In this document: piece by piece, positions 35,056 through 46,055 of the stretch
How the letters are laid out: every line of letters starts with the position of its first letter
How positions within the stretch are numbered: position 1 is the stretch's first letter
Assembly: GCA_022559845.1 (NCBI GenBank)
Contig: CM040117.1
Location: 76,793,731 to 76,857,730, forward strand
Reading direction: 5' to 3'
Length of the DNA stretch: 64,000 nucleotides
Origin: Amorphophallus konjac
Lineage: Eukaryota > Streptophyta > Magnoliopsida > Alismatales > Araceae
Translations under genes and position numbers: made by a program
Notes under the pieces: generated by a model
What the model was told of the DNA's origin: nothing
The model's input: only the letters and a program-made list of their open reading frames with translations
The model's database searches: none

Positions 35056-36062
35056 TTACTGAACCTCAGATGGTAGGTCGGCTCCAATCTTTACTCCTAG
35101 GGTCGAGTCATCGTTTAGGAAAATTGTTAGCAACTCGCCTCCAGACTCGGATGTTGCAAGTTTTTTCTCGACTTCCCGGGGGCCCTTGTTCTTCCCGTCC
35201 GGCCTTGTGGCTTCGACCGAGATAATATAGCACCTTCTGGCCAACACCTGGCTGCCCCGGACTTTCCCCACCCCATGTTTAGTGGGGAACTTCATCTTTT
35301 GGTGATAGGTAGAGGGCACCGCTTTCGTTTGGCTAAGGATCCCCCGACCGAAGATTGCGTTGTATGCCATCATACCCTTGATCACTATGAAGTCCACCAT
35401 AACCGTAACGGTTTTGGGTGGGGTGCCGAGAGTAACCGACAGGCTCAGGCGCCCTCGAGATAAGTGGCCTGGCCATCGAACCCGCAAAGGGGGGTTCAGA
35501 TCGGGCAGAGTTTAGATGGATTCTCCCCCATCTTAAGAAAACACTCATAAGATAATACATCAGGGGTGCTTCCATTGTCAACTAGAATTCTATCTACATT
35601 ACAATGGTTTATCGTAGCCGATATAACTAGGGCGTCGTCATGCGGGGTGGTCAGCTCTTCCAGGTCTTGGTCGGAGAAGACTATGACCTGTGGCTCACTT
35701 GGCGGGGCCTTGGGAGGCTCAATGGCTCGGCTCGCCCGCTCAGCATGACACTTCCTTCCTCGGCTATTATCTCCTCCTGATGCAGCTCCTCCAGCAATGA
35801 CATTGATGTGGACCCCGCGAGGGGCGTTATCGATCTTCTCTGGGGCACCTCGGTCTTCCTTATGCCCGGCCACGAACCGGGATAGGTGTCCCTGGCGGAC
35901 GAGGCGCTCGATCTCATCCTGGAGCTGGTGGCAATCGCTGGTATGATGCCCGTGGTCGCTGGGGAACATGCAGTGCTCACTACGATTGCGGTTTTTCGAC
36001 CTCATTGGCTCGGGTTGGCGGAGGAGGCCCGAGCCTTTGATGTCTTCATAGATCTCGTACAC
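35056..36062 (-). pseudogene. Gag C-terminus and protease region of element C
   Basis: Residues 1-60 hold a zinc-knuckle-like C-x5-H-G-H-x4-C (HCMFPSDHGHHTSDC). The protease active-site region reads RILVDNGSTPDVL, the usual Tat variant with D-N-G-S in place of D-S/T-G. After a frame break near 35490 comes the conserved block DFIVIKGMMAYNAIFGRG followed by AVPSTYHQKMKFPT, normally found after protease in Tat elements. The protease would cut Gag-Pol in the particle. Confidence 0.8.
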
Positions 36063-36389
36063 CGGAGCGGTTAAGGGAGTGTACCGCTCATACTTCCGGG
36101 ACAGTTCTTTGTGCTCCCCGTCTCAGTTCCGTGTTTTTCCTTTGCCCGAGCTTGGCTCGGGTGCACGCTTCTTGTCCCCCTCCCGACCCGAGCCGGTTGC
36201 ACCTCGGCACGAACTGAGAACATCTTTGCACTCAGCATGGCGTAAAGCCAGAGTCACTAGCTTGGCAAGGGTTAAGGGAGGGTGGAGGACAAGTTCTCGG
36301 CGGAGGTTCTCATCACGGATGCCTCCGGTCAGCGCGGTTATGGCCGAGGCAACATCCAGGCGTGGGATTCTCAGGGCTTCTGACTTGAA

Positions 36390-37356
36390 TCAGTTGATAT
36401 AAGCCTGGAGTTTCTCCCCCTGCTCCTGTTTGAGAGCCAATTGCCCCGCTACCGACCTTGGGGGGCCGCTGCTGATAAAACTCTCCTTAAACACTCTCCC
36501 GAATTGCTTGAAGTCCCGGATGGATCCGGGGGCGAGGGCCCGGAACCATACTTGGGTGCCTTGGACCAGGGTGGTCATGAAGGCTCGGCACTCGATGGCG
36601 TGGGACGCCCCGTGGAGGGTCATAAGGGCGTCGAAGCTGTCGAAGTTGTCGGCCGGGTCGCCCTGGCCGTTATAAGACTTGAAGGTCGGAATGGGGATTC
36701 TAGGAGATATCTCTACCTTCAAGATGTAGTCGGAGAACGGGGATTTCTCCTCATCCTCTGTTGGGGAGGTCTTCTGCAAGGCGCGTAAGGCGCGCTCCTG
36801 CTCTGCGAAGCGTCTCTCAAACTCTCGTAGTCGGAGGGATAACTCCAGATGTCGTTGCGCTGAGGGGCTAAGGGGGTACTGGCGCGCGGTCCTGGCGTTC
36901 CCCAGGGGCTTGGGTCTCTAGGTGCGGACCGCATGCCCCAGATCTTCCCCTTTTCGGCCCGGAGGAGGTCTCTTGCTTCGGAGGAGGGGCTTGTAAAGGT
37001 CCTCCTGACCTGTTGCGAATAAGCCGCCGTCCTTGGAAGGTGAAGCGGCCTCCGGCAGTGTGTTGGAACGCACCTCTACGGGGAGGGCTTTCCGAAGGGA
37101 TGGGCGACCTTCCTTCCCTGGCCGCCTGGGTCCTCATGAGTTCCACGATGACATCCAGTTTTGTATTGAGGGCTTGGAAAGTGTCAGCGCCCTCATTGGG
37201 TGGTAGCTCCACCGCCGCGGGCGGAGGCAGTTCGTCGGCTGGGGTGCTGGCGTTGGAGGGGGGGTTCTGTGTGGCCTGAGAGGCCCCCTCTCCCACTGCC
37301 ACCATGGCTTTTCCCCTATCACCGGCAGACCTCCTCTCTGTACTCCTTCGCACCAT
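36390..37356 (-). pseudogene. gag: Gag of element C
   Basis: Start chosen at the ATG at 37356, giving MVRRSTERRSAGDRGK; the frame is also open up to the PBS. The N-part (to 36868) is Pro/Arg-rich with a short helix NTKLDVIVELMRTQ. A frameshift at about 36870-36890 separates it from the Gag core (36779-36390) with SYNGQGDPADNFDSFDALM, RAFMTTLVQGTQVWFRALAP and FGRVFKESF. The core ends in TGA at 36390-36392, probably from TGG. It forms the capsid-like particle in an intact copy. Confidence 0.8.
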
Positions 37357-37374
37357 ACTGGCTCTTTGATCGTT

Positions 37375-37391
37375 TCCCACAGACGGCGCCA
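37375..37391 (-). other. Primer binding site of element C
   Basis: Minus strand TGGCGCCGTCTGTGGGA, two bases from the LTR end CA. A TGGCGCCG start is common in Tat elements. Confidence 0.8.
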
Positions 37392-37393
37392 GA

Positions 37394-37609
37394 TGAAGAG
37401 GGGAGATCTCACGCTGGTCCTGAGCTGGAGGAGATGATCACCGAATAGTGAACTGCAAGGAAGGGAAACGGATCAGTGGGGGCCAGGGATGGTTCCCTGG
37501 GGAAAACCTTATGATTCTTAAGTCAGTAGAGCAGTGGTGGAAGCTATGAAGGGAGGAAGAATGAGATGCACGATATCCCTCTCCACCAAGGTGGTGAAGT
37601 GGTTCCTGT
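37394..37609 (-). mobile_element. 5' LTR of element C, first 0.2 kb before the copia insertion
   Basis: Matches 23481-23697 with few differences, then breaks at GGTTCCTG where copia-like sequence begins. The rest should lie beyond B, off-window. Confidence 0.85.
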
Positions 37610-39981
37610 TGTGCCCTGGTTTTGATGTTAGCAAGCACTATGAGTATGAATGATTTATCACCATGTGTCTGCACTTGTTGGTTCTTCTGCACATTACATC
37701 AGTGCATTATCTGCCATATGCATACACTGCATCAGTGCATTCATCAGTCGATTGAATTCAATGCCGATGCGTGTTTATTATACATACAAAGTCACTGCAG
37801 GGTTAACAGTCTAAGCCTTTGCATTTGATAACTGTGTTTCATGTGGCCATAAGTTAGTACATGCCAGTTCAAGGCTTAAAGTCTGTACTGAGTTTGCCTA
37901 GACTGCATCAACTCAAGTCTGTACATTACTTGGTGGCTAGTCTGTACGACCTCCTGTGTCTCACTCTACTAGTCAGTATAGCCAGTGGTCTTCATGCATA
38001 TACATAGTCTATGCATTGACTTGTCTCGCACATACACTAAGTCTGCACGTGGTGACTTAGCGAGTCTATACATTCGTGAACATAGTCAGTGCATCCTTTT
38101 GCATCGTTGTCCTTTACATTTATACATTCGGTGCATTTACTTGATTCAAAACATGAAGGAAGTCTATGGTAATAGCTTTAAGGTCCGTGCATAACATGTC
38201 CTTGCATCTCACCCCTCGAGGTCGGTGCAAGTTCTAGTCGGTGCAATCGTCATCTGGAATGGACCGTTAACGTCTTGTCTCTTCATCACAGTTCATATAC
38301 ATCTCAGTGCAAGCTTTGCCTTGTACTTCTCTGTATCAACTCGGCATATTTACTATCCAAGATCTAGCTCGGTGCTAGCCTAGCTTTGTTCTGCATTTCA
38401 CACTTAAGCACTTGCCTCCGTGCAAGTCTATGTCTCACTCTCGAACACCGTATCCCCATTTTCATCTCGGTGCATTACGTGTCTAGACATAAAATGGCTC
38501 AGTGTATTTCATTGCATTTCATTGCAGCATACACATTTAGGTTCGTGCATATCTTGCTTGTGGGTCTCACTTTTTAGACTCGGTGCAAGGTCTGTCTTGC
38601 ATCCGTTTTTGTTCGTATGATTCTTCTTTTTCATCTCGGTGCATTTCTCGCAAATCCAACTTGGTGCATCAACTGTGTTACACAGTTGTTTTAAGAGTCC
38701 GTGCATATAGTGTCAAGCTGTTGTGTAAGTCTATACAATGGTTGACTTGAATATCTCTACTCAGTGCATTCTATGTTTGAACATTACGGTGCAAACTATG
38801 CTAAGCGTTTGATTAAAGGCCTTGTGTTATTCTGACAGAGCTTCTCTCCGAAGAGGGGCACGTTATCCAAGACATATCGACCTCCTAATGAGTGCCACGT
38901 GGAAGGCTACAACGCTTAGATCGCGACACGTGGCTGAGAGCCTTCTGGAAGCTAATGGGCGGGAGTTCTTCATCCACACGCCCAGTGAGAGTATATATAT
39001 GAAGACAGTGATCGATGCAGAATAGGAAGAAAAAAAAGAGAAGAAGGAGGGGGGAGCCTACACGATCGAGTGAAAAAGAAAAGAAGAGCAGAGAGAATAG
39101 GAAGAAAAAGAAGGAGAGTGAAGATAGACAGAAAGTGAGAGAAGAAGAAAGAAGAGGAAGAAAGAAAGAGAGAGATAGAGAGCTCGAGAAGAGAAACTAA
39201 AGCCTTCATTGAAGGATTTGTTCGTCTGGAAATTGGATCAGATCCAAACCAGATTTGCTCCTGCGAGAGCTACATTGTGTGTCTCATTTCCAGCTTTCCG
39301 TTGCTGTGTTTTCTTGTGTTTGTTCTTTTTTTTTTGTTCTTTCCATCTGCTCACTATGTCCTCTGATCCTCTGGTTTGAGGTCGGGATTTCTCTTGTGGT
39401 CTCAAGAGAAGGGAGACTTGTTCTCCGGTTCGCAAGTGACAGGTTGTCACTTGTGGGTTCCCTCTGATTTGGAGGAAGAGAGACTTCGGTCTCTGGTTGC
39501 TAGTGACTAGGTGTCGCTAGTGGTTTCCCTCCTGGGTGGAGGAAGAGAAAAGTGTGTTCCTCTGGTCAAGCTGTTAGGCAGTGTTTGTAGGCAAGCTGTG
39601 ATGCCCAGCGGTTTCAAGCTGTTTGGCAGCGATAAGCCACACTCTGGTTAGCGTGTGGGGTGGACGTAGGTCTGTGGACTGAACCACCTAAAAATCAATT
39701 GTCTTCGTGGTTTGATATTTTATCTGATTGTCGTTAGATGCATGGCTAGGAGTGTCTCAACTGAGTACTTTGTCTGAATGTTTTAAGGCACACTCTGTTT
39801 TGGTTTGATTCTGTCTACGGCTTAGACTTGATCAGGTGCCTGTATTGTTAGCAGTCCAACTGATCGATCTAGTGTTTGTTTGAACATCTTCTTGAAGAGA
39901 TCAGTTGATCCTTATCCAGCAACTGTGTCGTGTTACAAGTTTTAATTAGGCAAAATTATTGAGGATATATTCATTCACCCC
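37610..39981 (+). mobile_element. Ty1/copia-like LTR, interrupted by element B
   Basis: It starts TGTGCCCTGGTTTTGATG, a start I associate with plant copia LTRs of the SIRE/Maximus kind. Near its right side stand AGGCAAAATTATTGAGG and TTCATTCACCCC, words typical of the end of such LTRs. B inserted at 39981/39982, so the true LTR end and any gag-pol lie off-window. There are no genes inside. GGTGCA/AGTGCA words recur through the first 1.1 kb; 39010-39200 is GA-rich. Confidence 0.65.
38992..39000 (+). promoter_or_regulatory. TATA box of the copia LTR
   Basis: TATATATAT in AGAGTATATATATGAAG, about 1.4 kb into the LTR. It is followed by a purine-rich transcript leader and agrees with plus orientation. 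Confidence 0.6.
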
Positions 39982-40740
39982 TATAGACGGCGGAGATCGT
40001 CCAACCTCGGGGGGTAAGAGAGGATAGTGATGAAAGGCTAGAGAAGTGAGAAGTAGACGGTTGAGATCGTCTACTCCGAATGCAAGAGGGGGTAGTGATG
40101 AAAAGTGAGGGAAGGGTAATAGAAAACCCGTCCTGAAAGGAACCTGCTAGTGAGACACAGTAAAATCTGAACTTACCCCAATTTCTGGTACCGGGCAGAG
40201 ATAGGGACCGGAAGGTCCTCTCGCGCAAACTAACTCCCTCTTCAACAGGCGTAACCCGTTGCTTTGGGAGTAGCTTTAGAGATACCGAATATTAGGGTAG
40301 GACGTAAGGTGACTTTGGGTAATAAGCGAAATGCAAAGTGTTGATGCGAACAATGGTGATGATGAAGGGAGCGGCGCAAGAATGAGGAGTGAGGGGTACT
40401 AACTTAGCAGCAAAAGCTGGAGAAGGTCTGACGGTAGTCGTTTCCACGGATTCATGAGTGAGTGATACACAACATAAAGATACACCACATTATAACAAGC
40501 TGTTAATATCACGAAACGATAATAACAACATGAACTAGGCAAACTAACTATAACATGAGATCACTTAACAGAACGGGATGACAATAGTATGAACAACATG
40601 AACCGCCACTAGGCATTGGCCTTTGCGGGGTTTTATAACAAATATGAGAGTAACAAGAGCAATTGACAGAATGAGAATCATGAAAGAAGCCCTCGCGAGG
40701 AACTGGTTCCGTCAACGGGGCTGGGACGGAGAATAGGAAA

Positions 40741-41530
40741 TAAAACCGCCGCGAGGAACGGATTCCTTGATCGGGGTTGGAACGAAAGTACAGAAAATGA
40801 AACCACCGAATGAATAGAGTCCTTGATCGGGGTTGGAACGAAAGTACAGAAAATGAAACCACCGCGAGGAACGGATTCCTTGATCGGGGTTGGAACGAAA
40901 GTATAGAAAATGAAACCACCGCGAGGAACGGGTTCCTTGATCGAGGTTGGAACGAAAGTACAAAGTACAGAAAATGAAACCACCATGAGGAATGGATTCC
41001 TTGATCGGGGTTGGAATGAAAGTACAGGAAATGAAACCACCGCGAGGAACGGGTTCCTTGATCGGGGTTGGAATGAAAGTACAGAAAATGAAACCGCCGC
41101 GAGGAACGTATTCCTTGATCGGGGTTGGAACGAAAGTATAGGAAATGAAACCACTGCGAGGAACGGATTCCTTGATCGGGGTTGGAACGAAAGTACAGAA
41201 AATGAAACCACCGCGAGGAACGGATTCCTTGATCGGGGTTGGAATGAAAATATAGAAAATGAAACCGCCGCGAGGAACAGATTCCTTGATCGGGGTTGGA
41301 ACGAAAGTACAGAAAATGAAACCGCCGCGAGGAACGGGTTCCTTGATCAGGGTTGGAACGAAAGTACAGAAAATGAAACCACCGCGAGGAACGGGTTCCT
41401 TGATCGGGGTTGGAACGAAAGTACAGAAAATGAAACCGTCGCAAGGAACGGATTCCTTGATCGGGGTTGGAACGAAAGTACAGGAAATGAAACCACCGCG
41501 ATGAACTGATTCCTTGATCGGGGTTGGAAC
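40741..41530. repeat. 57-bp tandem array in the 3' LTR of B, about 14 copies
   Basis: The unit includes GAGGAACGGATTCCTTGATC and GGGGTTGGAACGAAAGTACA. As 57 is a multiple of three, long frames appear on both strands (for example 40548-41764), but these are repeat translations, not genes. Copies differ by point changes and small indels. Confidence 0.95.
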
Positions 41531-42289
41531 GGGAATTAAATGGGGAGGGGAACCGCCGCGGGGATGGTCCTCCGCGCGGGTGAGAATAAAGTAAAGAACT
41601 AACTCAACAGGAGTAAGGAGGGTGTGATCGCGAGAGGTAGTGTACCTCAAAATAGGAGAATGATCGCGTCTTGCCTCCAGGCAACGGGATGATGTGAGTT
41701 TCTTCTTCCTCTTCCATCGGTCGGCTGACGGAGAGGGCTTCCTTTGGTTATCCTTGCAAAACACAGTAGACGAAACAAATGGACGGTGGATTAGAATGAA
41801 AGTAGTGTAGTACCGGTCCCTCGATATGAAAATAGCAGAGTCATGTTCAAACGCGCACCTGGTTGGTGTTGTTTGAAACCCCTTTTAGACATAAAAAGGT
41901 AGATAGATGATATGATGAATGAACAAGGAGGGGTCTCTCAGGGAGAGAGATGCTATGGGAGTGACAGATAATGATGCATGCAATTAGTGAAACAAAAGCA
42001 AATAAGACGACGTGGTGAGGAAGCTTATTAAGAGGTTGACGACGGGCTCGAGGGAGCTTCTCCAAGACGAAGGCAGCGTGAATACACAGCTGAGTGGAAT
42101 ATCTTCTCGTGCGCTCGACCTTCTTTATTTCGTCGACTTCAACAAAGATCAGCCCGGCAGGTCCCTTTTGGCTCCATACCATGCACACCTGCAAGCATAC
42201 TCACGCACAGACTGAGAGAAGTAGAGGGAGAGGAGTAAACTCCCCTCTATTTTTTGTATTTTTTTTATTTGACTTTTTTTTTGGATAAA

Positions 42290-43320
42290 GAAAATAAAAG
42301 GGAGGATATGTGATATATGTATATATGTATATGAAAGAGAGGCCACGGGAGAGAGAGATGCAGAGAAATAAAAGGGGGAGGGTGTATAAAATAATAAAAA
42401 AACAAAGAAAATGTGAGTTCGAGGGGGAGAGAGATGAGGGAAGAATAAAAAAGGGTGAAAAGAGAGAGGGGGAGGGCAGAGAGAAGAGATAAAAGAGAGG
42501 GGGGAAAGAAGGTTAAAATAAAATAAAATAAAAAGAAAACAGAATGGGAGAAAGAGAGATCGAGAGAGGGAGGGAGAGAAAGAGAGTGAGAGAAAGAGAA
42601 TAGAGGGGGAGAGAGAGAACCGATACAGGGAGAGAGAGATGGGGAGAGCAGAAAGAGGAATAAATAAAAAAAGATAAAAGAGACAGTGAGGGAGAGATCG
42701 AGAGAAAGAGGGGGAAGAGAGAAGGAGCATGGGGAGAGAGAACGAGGGGGAGAGAAGAGACAGTTGGGGAGAGAGAGACGATGGGGAGAGGGAGAGAGAG
42801 AGAGACGGTGGGGAGAGGGAGAGTGATGATGAGGGGGGAGAGAAAAAAAATAATAAAAAAAAAGTGAAAGAAAGGGAGATCGAGAGAGAGAGAGAGAGAG
42901 ATGAGAGGGGAGAGAGGGTGAGAAAGAGAGAAACTGAGAGAGGGTGGGAAGAATAAATAATAAAAAAAATAAAAAAAAAGAAAGAGTGAGGGAGAGATCG
43001 AGAGAGAGGGAGAGAGAGGGGGAGAAAGAGACGGTTGGGGAGAGAGAGAGACGATGGGGAGAGGGAGAGAGACGATGGGGAGACTAAAAAATAAAAAAAG
43101 GAAGAAGAGAGGGGGCGAGAGGAGAGAAAGTGAGAAAGGGAGAGTGCAGAGAGAGACCGACAGAGTGGGGAAGAAAAAATAAAAAAAGAAAAGTGAGAGA
43201 TCGAGAGGGAGATCAAGAGAGAGAGGGAGAGAGAGAACCGAGAGGGGGAGAGAGATCGCGGCGGCGGGGAGGAAGAAACAGAGGGGGTAGAGAAAAGGAG
43301 AGGGAGAGAGATCACGGTGG
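42290..43320. repeat. 1-kb purine (GA/A-rich) tract in the LTR of B
   Basis: The plus strand is almost only G and A, with GAGAGA and AAATAAAAAA runs and few pyrimidines. The Ser/Leu/Phe-rich minus-strand frame across it is an artefact of composition. Confidence 0.9.
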
Positions 43321-43900
43321 GCTCACGTGGGGCTCACGATGCATGCATGGCGGAGGGTGCATGCACAGGGAGCCCGCGGGGGAAGGCGGCCGGCGACTCG
43401 CCACCGGGTGGCTCACGGCGGAGGGAGCTGCGGCGGTGTGGGAGTTGGGTGGCGGTGACGAACGGCAGCGGCGACGAAGGGAGGTGGCAGCGGGCTCGTC
43501 GACAATGGCAAGGTGTCCGACGGGGGTGCTGGACAGTGGCTGGGGAGGTGACCGGATGGGCACCGGCACTTACGGCTGTGGAGTGGGGAGAGAAGGGGGG
43601 TCAAGCAGCAAAAACCGGTGGGGGGGAGTGGAGAGATGGGCGCTGCGACGTGGGCTTGCAAAGGTGGCCGACTGGGTGCTGGAGGTGGGTTAGCAGAGAT
43701 GGAGGGAGTGAGGAAGGTGGAGAGGATATGCAGGTGGTTCACCGTGAGAAAAGAGGAGGTCGGATGATGGCAAGGGCTATTGGAGAGGAAGTGGTGTGTC
43801 AAGAGGATCTCAGGGAGTGGTTGTGTGTGTATGTGCCGTGGGGAGAGGGGTGAGAACAGGGAAAGGTGGGGTTTTGAAAAGGGGGGATTCCCCTTGCCGG
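43321..43900. other. GC-rich block in the LTR of B
   Basis: Sharply more GC-rich than both flanks, with frames open on both strands (Gly/Arg/Ala-rich), but no domain I recognise. It could be a captured fragment or old CpG-rich DNA; I would not call a gene. Confidence 0.4.
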
Positions 43901-44477
43901 GCGGCTGAGCCTAAAAGACAAAGAGGAGAAGAGATGGGCTGGGTTCGTTGCCAGAAAAATGATAAGAAGAAACAGGAAGAGAAGAAATGAGAGGGACGTG
44001 AGAGATAGATTCTCTGATGGTGGGAAGAGAGAACAAAAAGGTGGGGGAATGATGTTTCGAGGTGGTTGGTTTCGATAGTGATAAGATGGGAAGATAATTG
44101 AGTAGGTTTTAGTGAGGGAATTATTAGGATGAGGTAAATAATTAGTACATATAATATTACTTTTTTTGCCTTTTTTGTTTAAACTTATTAAAACAAAACG
44201 TAATATGTAAAACAATTTTAAATATATGTATTTACAACCTTGTATATAAATATATATATATATATTTAAGTTTTATATTTTTTTAACCTTTTCTCAATTT
44301 TTTTTGATTTTTAAATAACCTTTTCAAAATTTTTTGAATTTAAATACCCCCCATTTTTGATTTTATTTATTATTATTTTCTTTTTGAATTTTCTTATAAG
44401 CTCTTTTTTTATAAGCTTTTCTCTTTTTTTTATATTTTTCTAACCTTTTCTGATTATTCACTTTAGGACATGTTTGC

Positions 44478-44680
44478 TTTGAATGTATAGACTTGCTAAA
44501 GGCTAAATGTATAGACTTGCTAAAGAATGTACAGACTTGCTAAAGCTAAATGTACAGACTTGTTAAAGAATGTGCAGACTTGCTAGCTGAATGTACAGAC
44601 TTGCTAAGGCTGAATGTACAGACTTGCTAGCTGAATGTACATACTTGCTAAGGCTGAACGTACAGACTTACTAAGTCATC
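44478..44680. repeat. Short tandem repeat AATGTACAGACTTGCTAA in the LTR of B
   Basis: About nine copies of an 18-30 bp unit, with spacer variants GGCTG and AGCTG, close to the LTR start on the minus strand (U3 side). Confidence 0.85.
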
Positions 44681-44790
44681 AAAGCAAAGATGATTAATCA
44701 CCCACATGAATCAAATGCGCAAGTCACTTTAGGGCATCACGCTGTAATATGATATTTACCCAGGGAAAATGTGAAAACGACGTGTCTACA

Positions 44791-44803
44791 GCTGCCCTGC
44801 GTT
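44791..44803 (-). other. Polypurine tract position of element B
   Basis: The minus strand reads AACGCAGGGCAGC before TGTAGACACG. It aligns with AAGGAGGGGCATC of A but is interrupted by pyrimidines. Confidence 0.55.
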
Positions 44804-45958
44804 GGCATCTGCTTTGTAGGGACGGGACATGTAATGGAATGAAATGAAATGCATGGAATGAAATAGAGTGAAGTGAAAAGCAGAAGCCAAGGTGTGATGA
44901 GACACGCCTTCATCATTCTCCTGATGGGAATCTTTCCAAAGTCTCAGTAAAACAACCCTGAGGAGGGTCTCCCAAAGTCAACGATTGTTCGGATGGAAAT
45001 AAGGAAGGAGAAAAGGTGCACTTGAGCATAAATAAAAAGGGGGACCAACTTCTCTGCGCGGAAGTACCTAGGTCGTAGACCTGCAGGTTTCACCTCGGGG
45101 AGCGGTTACCAGCCATGTGGAAGTGCTGCGGCCGAGGTGGGCCCAATGAAGTAAAAAGTAGTTGATAAATCCAAACAACATTTCTTCCGGAGAACCAATC
45201 CCAAGGTGGTTTCGAGGAAACTGAGTACTCGACTCAGAATGGAATATCTCATACTATTCAAGAATTTAAGCACAGCGACTCTCGCAATCAAGTTAAGTGA
45301 ATGATCTTTCACAATGATATCAAAGTCTTATATGAATGCATGCTGGGTTTAAAAGAAAAACATAAAACAAAAGAAAATAGAAGGTATCCAAGGATAATAT
45401 TGTTAAGCTGTGGAGACTGGTTCAGGATACCGATCCGATGAGCTGATACTGAGTCGGGACCCGTTTGTCCACGTACCGACACATCGGACGGGACTGTCGT
45501 CCCAAGCTGTCACACCCTAACGGCCTATCCGTACGTCTTGAATTCCTCTGAAGTGATCACTATTTTTGTTGAAGGGGAACTCAAACTCCAGATTTATCCA
45601 AGACATAAGGTCCTTGGTATGCTCTAATAGCGTAGATATCGTACAGTAGGATGCATGACACAGTGGGGCCAATCACCGGAGTGACTAAGGGTGGGACAGT
45701 GTAATCTCATTTTTTTAAACGGTACCTGCACTCAACAGTTAACACACAATTATTGCATCGATGTCTGCACCGAACAGTTAACACATAATTATTACACAAG
45801 AAATGGAATTGCACTTTACAAGGAAATCCACATACCCAGGTAATTCACAGAAACAAGCAGAGACATAATGCAAACTAAACAAGATTCCTCCGGTAAAAAT
45901 CCATAATGGTAACTCATCATTCATGCTTTACATTTACAGTTTTACCCCTCTTTTCTCC
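44804..45958 (-). other. Non-coding 3' interior of B
   Basis: No gene is seen. 45290-45600 matches 1130-1450 of A in patches. It separates the 3' LTR from the promoter of antisense PMD gene 1. Confidence 0.6.
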
Positions 45959-45966
45959 TATAAGTA
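45959..45966 (+). promoter_or_regulatory. TATA box of antisense PMD gene 1
   Basis: TATAAGTA in CTCCTATAAGTATCCCC; the second PMD gene has a closely similar context (CCTATAAATACCTCCCC). The ATG follows after 67 or 97 bp. Confidence 0.6.
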
Positions 45967-46055
45967 TCCCCTTGCGCTTGGCCAAATGCATTGCAGGTGG
46001 TTTCGGTGAAGTGGATTCCTTTGAGATGGGAAAGGAGAGATCATGGTCTTTGGGG

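Larger units (their letters stand above)
23481..37609 (-). mobile_element. Element C: Tat-lineage Ty3/gypsy element
   Basis: Order on the minus strand: 5' LTR start (37394-37609, then cut by the copia element), PBS, gag, protease, RT-RNase H, aRH, integrase, antisense unit 2, antisense unit 1, PPT region, 3' LTR. The second RNase H is the hallmark of the Tat lineage. It inserted into F at 23480/23481. Frameshifts and stops in gag, RT and integrase make it non-functional. Confidence 0.85.
39982..44790 (-). mobile_element. 3' LTR of element B, 4.8 kb
   Basis: The left edge reads TATAGACGGCGG, against TGTAGACGGCGG in the 5' copy, so the terminal TG is mutated to TA. The right edge is ACGTGTCTACA. 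It is a mosaic: unique DNA (39982-40734), a 57-bp array, unique DNA, a 1-kb purine tract, a GC-rich block, AT-rich DNA and a short-repeat block. A TATA candidate for the element is TATAAAA on the minus strand at 40631-40637, also present in the 5' LTR near 63240. Confidence 0.85.

Noticed and set aside
34709..35463. Plus-strand frames opposite RT and protease of C
   Set aside because: They are antisense shadows of the pol coding strand; the minus-strand frames carry the recognisable motifs.
40741..41530. CRISPR-like array
   Set aside because: Units are contiguous 57-mers without unique spacers, within a plant LTR.
40741..41530. Heat-shock elements in the 57-bp unit (GGAAC..TTCC)
   Set aside because: The spacing between GAA and TTC is four bases instead of two, and no third module follows.
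40548..41764. Long overlapping frames of 298 and 350 codons on the minus strand and 199 on the plus strand
   Set aside because: They are readings of the 57-bp tandem array in several frames; the unit length being divisible by three keeps them open.
42149..43315. Minus-strand frame of 388 codons rich in Ser, Leu and Phe
   Set aside because: It is the translation of the purine tract; composition alone keeps stops rare.
43130..43853. Gly/Arg-rich frames in the GC-rich block of the B LTR
   Set aside because: Open frames exist on both strands owing to base composition; no motif, start context or conservation can be shown.
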